From M3007 sp031425155 (GTDB taxonomy: Bacteria; Bacteroidota; Bacteroidia; Chitinophagales; Saprospiraceae): DNA of 64,000 nt. The position numbers and the translations under genes were made by a program. The DNA lies in the NCBI GenBank assembly GCA_031425155.1, contig JANPIV010000131.1, positions 1 through 64,000 of the forward strand, in the 5' to 3' direction. Below are positions 41,607 to 48,312 of the stretch, piece by piece (the stretch's first letter is position 1; each line of letters opens with the position of its first letter). Under the pieces are notes generated by a model that saw nothing but the letters and a program-made list of their open reading frames with translations, did not search any database and was not told the origin of the DNA.

Positions 41607-42537
41607 CCCCTGTTAAAGGCAAAAACACCTCGGCCATCATGCAGCGGGCCGAGCCGCCGCCATACGTTTCAATCGTTGGAATCGGGCTGTGCAACAGTTG
41701 GGTATGGCGTTCGAGCGCACTGATCTGTTCCGGGGTCAGGGCATGGTAGGCGGTGGACGACATGACCAGCAACGTCTGTCCGGCGGTGTTACGCACTTGC
41801 AGCATATTACCGGCGAAAGCGTTCATTTGGGCCAGGGTAATATCTACGATTTCCTTGCCCGTAGCCTTGAATTTCTGTTCCAGCATTTGTCGCTCGGCGG
41901 CATCCCGGATCGTATCCAGACAAATAACCACAAAGGTCTCGCCGAGAGCCATCATCACATTGGTGTGATAAATATCCTGTCCGTTGGCATCGGTGGCGTG
42001 AAAGACAACCTTTTGATAACCAATTTCCTGGCAGAGGTCTTCGAGCAATTGTTCGTCCGTACGCGGACTGAGGCAGGCGTAGGCGAGGCGGTGGGTATGG
42101 TCAAAAATAATGCTGCCCGTGCCTTCCAGGTAACGGTCGCGCTTTTCATTAAATTCAAAATTCAGTCGCCGTTCGGAGCGAAATCCCTGTTGCAGCACCT
42201 GCTCGATGATCTGCCGACGGCGCTCCCGGCGGCGCGTGGGCGCAAACATGGGATAGGTAATAACAAATCCTTCCTGGTGAAAAGTAACCCAGTTATTGGG
42301 GAATACGGCATCGGGCTTGACGGGTGTAGCGGAGTCTTTGGCCACAATTACCTGCACCCCCGCCGCTCGCAACTGCTCCACAAAGCCGTCGAACTCCGCT
42401 ACGGCCTGTTGCGCCATTTGCTCCGGGGTGAGGCGTTGGTCGCGACTTTGGAAGGCATTATTGGCCGCCGTCTCTTCATTGAACGCAAAATGCGCCGGGC
42501 GCACCATTAGAATGTGGGAAGTAGTTTGACGTCGCAT
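41602..42537 (-). CDS. ctlX: CtlX-like arginine-deiminase/amidinotransferase family protein
   Basis: Protein of about 311 residues of the guanidino-modifying enzyme superfamily. Visible motifs are HILMVRPAHFAFNEETAANNAFQ, KPDAVFPNNWVTFHQEGFVITYPMFAPTRRRERR, LEGTGSIIFDHTHRLAYACLSPRTDE, YHTNVMMALGETFVVIC and the C-terminal catalytic GGGSARCMMAEVFLP with Cys. It probably hydrolyses a guanidino compound; the CtlX name is linked to citrulline/arginine metabolism but the substrate is untested. The ATG ending at 42537 is preferred because a candidate -7 element lies at 42628-42635, which would exclude the longer start at 42630. Confidence 0.82.
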   Translation of the reverse strand: MRRQTTSHILMVRPAHFAFNEETAANNAFQSRDQRLTPEQMAQQAVAEFDGFVEQLRAAGVQVIVAKDSATPVKPDAVFPNNWVTFHQEGFVITYPMFAPTRRRERRRQIIEQVLQQGFRSERRLNFEFNEKRDRYLEGTGSIIFDHTHRLAYACLSPRTDEQLLEDLCQEIGYQKVVFHATDANGQDIYHTNVMMALGETFVVICLDTIRDAAERQMLEQKFKATGKEIVDITLAQMNAFAGNMLQVRNTAGQTLLVMSSTAYHALTPEQISALERHTQLLHSPIPTIETYGGGSARCMMAEVFLPLTGE

Positions 42538-42627
42538 AGGAAGCGAAGGTGAGAGACGTGAGAGGTGTGTGAGGAGTGAGAGCGGTGAGAGAATAAACAC
42601 CCTCCCAACTTTATAAAAATGGGGCGG

Positions 42628-42635
42628 CAAAGATA
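42628..42635 (-). promoter_or_regulatory. Candidate -7 element for ctlX
   Basis: Reverse-strand TATCTTTG fits TAnnTTTG. Initiation just downstream would exclude the longer open frame start at 42630 and support the ATG ending at 42537. Confidence 0.4.
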
Positions 42636-42682
42636 AATGTCACGCCGGGTTTTGTCGGGCCTTTACGTTTCAAAAATTGACA

Positions 42683-42690
42683 TATTTTTG
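42683..42690 (+). promoter_or_regulatory. Candidate -7 element for the DUF3667 gene
   Basis: TATTTTTG fits TAnnTTTG and lies 57 bases upstream of the proposed TTG start. Only TTT is seen near -33. Confidence 0.35.
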
Positions 42691-42746
42691 CGCCACCCTG
42701 TTCTCTCACGCTCTCACCCTTTTCTCACCTCTCTCACCTCTTACCC

Positions 42747-43841
42747 TTGAAACGCTACTGTCGCAATTGTTTTCATCCGCTGCCCGGCAAGGCGAAGTTC
42801 TGCCCACAATGCGGTCAGCGCGACTCGGACGGCAAGATAAGTATGCGGGGGCTGCTGGGTAAACTCTGGAACAACACTTTCCACCTGGAAGGCAAGTTCC
42901 TGCGCACCGCCTGGCAGTTATTCATACCGGGTATGGTGACGAAGGAATTTTTTAAAGGAAAACAAGATCGTTACCCGCACCCGATCCGGCTGTTTGGTAT
43001 TGTGATGTTCTTCTTTTTGCTGCTGCTGAATCGGAGCCTGAACACTACTGGTGCCCAGCAATCGGGTTTGAATTTTTCTTTCAATGCCACCGAAACGGAC
43101 ACGGTTCACCAGGAAGATTCCGAAACCTACCTCCGCAAGATGGAGCATCAAGCCACGCTGGACGACATTATACAAAACTATCCAAACCTCCCGCCTGATC
43201 TGCAAACCCCACAAACGGAACGCGCGATAGATAGTCTGCTCGTACTGTATGGTCGCCAGCATGGGCTGGAAAATTATCTGGCCGGTAAAGACAAAGCGGA
43301 CACGCTGGATATTGGGCTGCTTGGTAATACCATTCGTATTCCGACGCTGGATATTATGCGCTACGAACCGGATGAGGTCATCCGCCGTATAGGGGTTACT
43401 AATTGGCTGGAACGCATCGTCATCCGCCAATCCATCAAATCTTTCAAATCGCCCGAAGCATTGGGCCATGCTTATATTGGCAGTTTTACCTGGACTTTGC
43501 TGGCGATTATCACTTTTATGGCCAGTATATTAGCCTTATTTTATTGGCGACAAAAACGCTATTATGTAGAGCATTTTATATTTTTATTACATTTCCATAC
43601 GGGCGCATTATTACTACTTACATTCGGTATTTTATTAGAACAATGTGGCTTAGAAGGCAGAGACATCTTTCCAAATATAGCACTGATGATTTGGATAGGT
43701 ACCTTTTTTGGCCTGTGGCACTATTATGGTCAGGGGTTTGGCAAAACACTGGCAAAATGGCTGATATTTAGCGTACTCTATATTTTTAGCCTCGCTCTTT
43801 TTTTCGTGTTGGGTTTATTAGTCGTTTTTGCTTTTTACTGA
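42747..43841 (+). CDS. DUF3667-like zinc-ribbon membrane protein
   Basis: Protein of 364 residues. An N-terminal zinc ribbon (CRNCFHPLPGKAKFCPQCGQ, two CxxC pairs) is followed by NTFHLEGKFLRTAWQLFIPGMVTKEFFKGKQDRYPHPIRLFGIV, the conserved DUF3667-type block. One transmembrane helix, a soluble loop (about 105-240) and four C-terminal membrane helices follow. The function is unknown. The start is a TTG at 42747, directly after the CTCTCACC word, with no in-frame ATG before the zinc ribbon. Confidence 0.78.
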   Translation: MKRYCRNCFHPLPGKAKFCPQCGQRDSDGKISMRGLLGKLWNNTFHLEGKFLRTAWQLFIPGMVTKEFFKGKQDRYPHPIRLFGIVMFFFLLLLNRSLNTTGAQQSGLNFSFNATETDTVHQEDSETYLRKMEHQATLDDIIQNYPNLPPDLQTPQTERAIDSLLVLYGRQHGLENYLAGKDKADTLDIGLLGNTIRIPTLDIMRYEPDEVIRRIGVTNWLERIVIRQSIKSFKSPEALGHAYIGSFTWTLLAIITFMASILALFYWRQKRYYVEHFIFLLHFHTGALLLLTFGILLEQCGLEGRDIFPNIALMIWIGTFFGLWHYYGQGFGKTLAKWLIFSVLYIFSLALFFVLGLLVVFAFY

Positions 43842-43949
43842 AATGTCACCGCTATGCGGTTTTTTGGTAATTAATTACGGTTAACTCATAAAACCACAAA
43901 ATCTAAGTGCTAATTATAAATCCAATAACCAATAACTACTTATTGTATT

Positions 43950-45416
43950 ATGCAGTACGAAACCGTCATCGGCCTCGAAACCCACGTTCAACTCAGCACC
44001 GTCTCCAAGGCCTTTTGCGCCGATTCGGCCGCTTTTGGCGGGGCACCCAATACGCATACGAGTATCATCAGCCTGGCACATCCCGGCACTTTGCCACGCC
44101 TGAATCGGCGGGCCGTGGAGTACGCCGTGCGACTTGGCCTGGCCCTCGGTTGCGAAATCAATCCGCGCAGCACCTTTGATCGCAAGAATTATTTTTACGC
44201 CGATTCGCCCAAGGGTTTCCAGACCACGCAGGATCGCAGCCCCATCTGCATCGGTGGACAAGTGCAGGTGAACGTAAATGGCCAGCCGGTTGTAATTCGC
44301 TTGCATCACATTCATTTAGAGGAAGATGCGGGTAAAAGTCTGCACGATCAAGATCCCGCCGATTCGCTGATTGACCTCAATCGGGCTGGTGTGCCGCTGC
44401 TCGAAATCGTGAGTGAACCCGACCTGCGCAGTGCCGAAGCGGTGACGGCTTATGTGGAAGAAATTCGCCGTCTGGTGCGCTGGCTCGACATCAGCGACGG
44501 CAACATGGAGGAAGGTTCGCTGCGCTGCGATGTGAATGTGTCGGTGCGCGAACAGGGGGCCGCAGCATTTGGCCAACGTTGCGAAATCAAAAACATGAAT
44601 TCCATGCGCTTTGCCCGCCGGGCCATCGAATATGAAGTGCAACGCCAGATCGCGCTGCTGGAAGCGGGCCAGGCCGTGGTGCAGGAAACGCGCGGTTTTG
44701 ATGCCGAGACGGGCCGTACTTATGGACTTCGGGAAAAGGAAAATGCCCACGATTACCGCTATTTTCCCGAACCTGACTTGCCGCCGGTGGTATTGTCGCC
44801 TGCTTATTTGGAAAAAATAACGGCAGCAATGCCGCCTTTACCCGCCGCATTGGAAACAGAATTACAAACGCGCTACGGCCTGCCCGCTTATGATGCCGGG
44901 TTGCTCACCCAGGATCGGGAGACGGCTCTGTACTTTTTGCAACTCGCCAATTTACTGCCGCCTACCGCCCCCGATGCACCGCCTGCGCCTTATAAGGCCA
45001 TTGCTAATTTATTGATTAATAAACTCTTACCCTGGGCCGCCAGTACCGGCCAATCCGTAGAAATGAATCCGGTCGCTCCGGCGCAATGGCTAGAATTTCT
45101 GCAACTTATCGAATCGGGACAAGTCAGCGGGAGTACGGCTTACCAGCGACTGTTCCCGGCTTTGCTGGAAAAGCCAACCACTACGCCTACTCAGTTAGCC
45201 ACCGATTTGCAACTGTTACAAAGTAAGGATATAGATTTTCTGGTGCAACTTGTGGAAGAAGTATTAACCCGTTATCCCGACAAAGTCGCCGATTATAAAC
45301 GAGGCAAAAAAGGGTTGCTGGGTATGTTTATGGGCGAAGTGATGAAGGCCAGCCGTGGTCAGGCGGAACCGAAGGCTACGCAACAGATGTTGGAAGAGAA
45401 GTTAAAGGAAGTATGA
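43950..45416 (+). CDS. gatB: Asp-tRNA(Asn)/Glu-tRNA(Gln) amidotransferase subunit B
   Basis: GatB of 488 residues. Signature segments are YETVIGLETHVQLSTVSKAFC, AHPGTLPRLNRRAVEYAVRLGLALGCEI, FDRKNYFYADSPKGFQ, RAGVPLLEIVSEPDLRSAEAV, DGNMEEGSLRCDVNVSVR, and RKEN-like REKENAHDYRYFPEPDLPP. The GatB/YqeY tail ends GLLGMFMGEVMKASRGQAEPK. It works with GatA and GatC to amidate misacylated tRNA. Those partners are not in the window. Confidence 0.95.
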   Translation: MQYETVIGLETHVQLSTVSKAFCADSAAFGGAPNTHTSIISLAHPGTLPRLNRRAVEYAVRLGLALGCEINPRSTFDRKNYFYADSPKGFQTTQDRSPICIGGQVQVNVNGQPVVIRLHHIHLEEDAGKSLHDQDPADSLIDLNRAGVPLLEIVSEPDLRSAEAVTAYVEEIRRLVRWLDISDGNMEEGSLRCDVNVSVREQGAAAFGQRCEIKNMNSMRFARRAIEYEVQRQIALLEAGQAVVQETRGFDAETGRTYGLREKENAHDYRYFPEPDLPPVVLSPAYLEKITAAMPPLPAALETELQTRYGLPAYDAGLLTQDRETALYFLQLANLLPPTAPDAPPAPYKAIANLLINKLLPWAASTGQSVEMNPVAPAQWLEFLQLIESGQVSGSTAYQRLFPALLEKPTTTPTQLATDLQLLQSKDIDFLVQLVEEVLTRYPDKVADYKRGKKGLLGMFMGEVMKASRGQAEPKATQQMLEEKLKEV

Positions 45417-45470
45417 ACGATGAACAGAACTACTTCGTTCAAAATTCCGCACTCCGTATTCCGCCTTCCC

Positions 45471-47315
45471 CTACGCCACCACCGCCGCATCCTTCCCTTG
45501 GTACACACTCGTCGCCCCCACCTTTTCCCAAGGCGCGAACGCATTTTTCGACTGCCGTAGCGGTGCCCGCAATTCAGGGAAATGACGAATCAGCACATCT
45601 TTCATGGTCGTCATTTGTACCCAATCCATGCCCGTTTTGGTATAAACTTCCGGCCGCCAGTCGCTGGCAAAAAGGCGGTCGCTTTTCAGGCGGCGCGAAG
45701 CCATCAGGATAAACACACGAAAGGCCGTATCGCTGAATCCAAAACCTTTAGGCAGCGGCTCACACAATGTCCCCACCAGCAAATCCACTTTTTCAATATC
45801 GCCGCCATATACCTCGCTGACTTCCTGCGCCAATTCGCGGTTGTCGCCCGTCAATTCCTCGAAGGTTTTGGCCGGTTTCAAGTGAAAGAGACGGCGGAAC
45901 TGGTTGTAGCGGGGTACCCCGCGTTCGCGGTCGCGCAGGATGTCCACGGCCGCCATATCGAGGTGTTTGCCATCGGGCGTACGCAAATCACGGAGGAAAT
46001 TCGGGTAGTTATGGATGGTAATCGCCCCCGGATAATTGACCCCGAAAGAGTAGAACAAGTCCGTCATGGTCAGGTCGTGATCGCAGGGATTACGCGCCTT
46101 TTCAAAAATTAACTCGTTCATAGAAAGCGTAGTACGATGTTCGCCAGTCTGCACATCGAAGAAGGCCACGTTGTCGGGCAGCAACGGGTGCAGGCGATAG
46201 ACGGACACAAATTCTTCGGTCAGCGAGAACGGTACGCCGTGCTGGTCGGTCTTCGAGCCGGGTATGCCGCTGATGGTCTCGCTGGGCGAAATACGGCTCA
46301 TCATCTTGTACAATTTCTCGCCCATGATGCCCCACCAGTTGGCGTTCATGCCGATTTGCAGCGCCGGGTGCGAAAGGATAGCGGGCGTCCATTCCACGGT
46401 ATGGATTTTGGCCATCAGCGCACAATTCACGATGCGGGCCGTGTCGAAAATCTGGTCGCTGGTCCAGTGCGGATACTCGCGGATGAGTTCGTCGCAGATG
46501 GCGTTGTGTTCGCGGGCGAAGAGCGTGTGTAGCAGTTCGAGGCCCGTCCACCAGTTGTCGCTGAAACCCGTGACCGGAATGCCACGGGCATCGCGGGGCA
46601 GGAAGTAGTCCACGCTTTCTTCATTGAGCGTCAATTTGCCGCAGTTGGCCTTGTCGCGCAGCAGTTGCGTATGCGCTTCGGAAGAGCCATAAATCTGCGA
46701 GCCGTCCCACCAGTGCGAGTTTTTGTTGCGATAAGCCGGGTATTTGCGGTCGGTATCGTCCAGCGGTTCGTCTACCTCCGTGCGGAACACGCGCATGTGC
46801 GGGTCCGACCAGTTGTCGCCTTCCGGCAATGGAATGTCCATTTGTTCCGTGCTGTCGTGGTGGCCAAACCAGTCGTGCACCTGAAACTGAATCCAGGCGG
46901 CCGCCAGCAGATTGACGATGGTGGCGGGCTTGAATTCCGTGCGGGCCATGAGTTTCTCGCTGATGACCCGTGGATTGGGCGTCATCAATTCTTCGGGCGT
47001 GGGTGCTGCGGTGAATTCGCGGGGCACATTGCGGCCCAGGCGCATACCCGTGCAGCCCATGCGTGGCCGTTCCAGATCGTTGAATATTCCGTCGGAGTGG
47101 CGGGCGGCCATGTAGCGCGTGTCGTGCATGGGGCAGGTCGCCTTGGTGCCTTGTGGCTCGGCGGACGAATAGGCATCGTGCAGGTTTTTGTGGCGCAGTT
47201 CGATGCGGAAGGCGGCGAGATTGGCCACGCCCACCCATTTCGGCAGGCGATGCCAGTCCACGAGGCGATTGAGGCCCTTAAATGTGCCAACGAAAATGCG
47301 TTGCGAAAGTTTCAT
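45471..47315 (-). CDS. Heme peroxidase family protein, alpha-dioxygenase-like
   Basis: Protein of about 614 residues in the animal-type heme peroxidase/cyclooxygenase superfamily. AAAWIQFQVHDWFGHHDSTE holds the distal His, as in plant fatty-acid alpha-dioxygenases. ALMAKIHTVEWTPAILSHPAL holds the proximal His, and SVYRLHPLLPD places Tyr at the cyclooxygenase Tyr385 position. NVPREFTAAPTPEELMTPNPRVISEKLMAR also matches that group. Alpha-dioxygenases oxidise fatty acids at C2 to 2-hydroperoxides. No signal peptide is clear. The ATG ending at 47315 is preferred over a TTG at 47339. It is alone on the minus strand. Confidence 0.82.
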   Translation of the reverse strand: MKLSQRIFVGTFKGLNRLVDWHRLPKWVGVANLAAFRIELRHKNLHDAYSSAEPQGTKATCPMHDTRYMAARHSDGIFNDLERPRMGCTGMRLGRNVPREFTAAPTPEELMTPNPRVISEKLMARTEFKPATIVNLLAAAWIQFQVHDWFGHHDSTEQMDIPLPEGDNWSDPHMRVFRTEVDEPLDDTDRKYPAYRNKNSHWWDGSQIYGSSEAHTQLLRDKANCGKLTLNEESVDYFLPRDARGIPVTGFSDNWWTGLELLHTLFAREHNAICDELIREYPHWTSDQIFDTARIVNCALMAKIHTVEWTPAILSHPALQIGMNANWWGIMGEKLYKMMSRISPSETISGIPGSKTDQHGVPFSLTEEFVSVYRLHPLLPDNVAFFDVQTGEHRTTLSMNELIFEKARNPCDHDLTMTDLFYSFGVNYPGAITIHNYPNFLRDLRTPDGKHLDMAAVDILRDRERGVPRYNQFRRLFHLKPAKTFEELTGDNRELAQEVSEVYGGDIEKVDLLVGTLCEPLPKGFGFSDTAFRVFILMASRRLKSDRLFASDWRPEVYTKTGMDWVQMTTMKDVLIRHFPELRAPLRQSKNAFAPWEKVGATSVYQGKDAAVVA

Positions 47316-47452
47316 ACTGGATTTCCCTTTTTTAGACAATGAAGATAGTTGGACGCGGGAGGTTTGCGACAGCGAAAATAGGGAGTTTGGGGGAAAATAG
47401 GAAGCAGGAAATTTGTAGGTGGTGGGGTTGGGCGCGTAAGTGGTATTTGACT

Positions 47453-47460
47453 TACTTTTG
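47453..47460 (+). promoter_or_regulatory. Candidate -7 element of the toxin-antitoxin pair
   Basis: TACTTTTG fits TAnnTTTG, with a TTG about 22 bases upstream in GGGGTTGGGC. Transcription would start near 47466, just before the ATG at 47478, giving a short leader. This also argues against the GTG start at 47460. Confidence 0.45.
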
Positions 47461-47477
47461 TGGAAACAACAATCGCT

Positions 47478-47720
47478 ATGACTCGACTGGTTTTAGAAAT
47501 ACCACAGCAAAATGACCTGCCCCTTCTGTTAGCATTTTTGGAGCGGCTGAATATTCGTATTATACAACGTAGCGAAGAAAATACGGTGTCCACTGCTCAG
47601 GTGGAAGCGGCTAAAGCGTTTATCTTAAAGGGCTTGCCAGCAAGAGAAGATTTTGAGGAGTTTGTTCAGGAATTTGAAGAAAGCCGGCAGGATCGCCCCT
47701 TGCCTGCGAGAGAAAATTGA
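47478..47720 (+). CDS. Probable antitoxin of a PIN-domain pair
   Basis: Small protein of 80 residues: MTRLVLEIPQQNDLPLLLAFLERLNIRII, then an acidic C-terminal half rich in Glu with LPAREDFEEFVQEFEESRQDRPLPAREN. The shape (N-terminal beta/alpha segment, charged tail) and position 5 bases before a PIN gene make it a likely antitoxin. The family is not certain. Such antitoxins neutralise the toxin by direct binding and usually repress their own promoter. Confidence 0.7.
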   Translation: MTRLVLEIPQQNDLPLLLAFLERLNIRIIQRSEENTVSTAQVEAAKAFILKGLPAREDFEEFVQEFEESRQDRPLPAREN

Positions 47721-47725
47721 GCATC

Positions 47726-48088
47726 ATGAAACTTTTGGATAGCAACATTTTGATATATGCTCCCCAACCGGCTTATGCGCATCTCTTGCCGCTACTAGTT
47801 GACCCTGCCTGCTATGTCTCGGAAATTACCCGGCTGGAAGTACTAGGCTTTCATCGTTTGAATGCTAATGAGAAAACCTACTACGAGCAGGTTTTTCGCA
47901 ATAAGGTGGTACTGCCAATTACCAGCGATATAATCAATCTGGCCATACTGCTTCGCCAAACACGAAAAATGTCTGTGGGCGATTCTATTCATGCTGCCAC
48001 TGCCTTACTGCATGGGTATGAGTTACAAACCAGAAATCTTGCCGATTTTCAGCATATTCCGGGATTGGCTCTTAATAATCCTGTGTAG
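47726..48088 (+). CDS. PIN-domain ribonuclease toxin (VapC-like)
   Basis: Protein of 120 residues starting MKLLDSNILIY, with the first acidic Asp in LLDSNILIY, Glu in SEITRLEVLGFHRL, Asp in MSVGDSIHAATALLHGYELQTRNLADF and the terminal Asp in the same segment. This is the conserved quartet of PIN nucleases. In pairs of this type the toxin cleaves RNA and is held in check by the upstream protein. The ATG at 47726 is 5 bases after the antitoxin stop, so the two are translationally linked; a TTG at 47717 is less likely. A MITE follows immediately. Confidence 0.82.
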   Translation: MKLLDSNILIYAPQPAYAHLLPLLVDPACYVSEITRLEVLGFHRLNANEKTYYEQVFRNKVVLPITSDIINLAILLRQTRKMSVGDSIHAATALLHGYELQTRNLADFQHIPGLALNNPV

Positions 48089-48105
48089 TGTCTTAATTGA
48101 AGCAA

Positions 48106-48211
48106 TTATAACTGATGTTACGCACGGGTATAGTGGTTTGATAGAAATGCGCTCACTGGCGAAGGCCAAATCTCTACTTTGTGGCCTAATCGTGCGTAAC
48201 ATCAGTTATAA
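48106..48211. mobile_element. 106-bp MITE with perfect 21-bp terminal repeats
   Basis: TTATAACTGATGTTACGCAC plus G (48106-48126) is exactly repeated in reverse at 48191-48211. The 64-bp interior is non-coding with a short GCGAAGGCCAAA/GTGGCC inverted element. It looks like a non-autonomous derivative of an IS whose ends carry ACTGATGTTACGCA. I could not define a target duplication. Confidence 0.8.
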
Positions 48212-48312
48212 ATATTAATAAGCATTTGTTGGTCGATAAAAAGAAAATTAACTTTAACCGCAATAGGCGTGAGCCGTCCAATTTGTCTTGGTTGTGCGCA
48301 AAATTTTAAATT

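Larger units (their letters stand above)
42541..42746. repeat. Inverted GTGAGAG / CTCTCAC word pair around a divergent promoter
   Basis: A degenerate tandem of GGTGAGAG (42541-42594) precedes ctlX. A tandem of CTCTCACC (42701-42740) precedes the DUF3667 gene in reverse. The two blocks flank a 100-bp divergent promoter region with a minus-strand -7 (42628-42635) and a plus-strand -7 (TATTTTTG, 42683-42690). Both genes thus have the same word in their 5' leaders. Confidence 0.65.
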
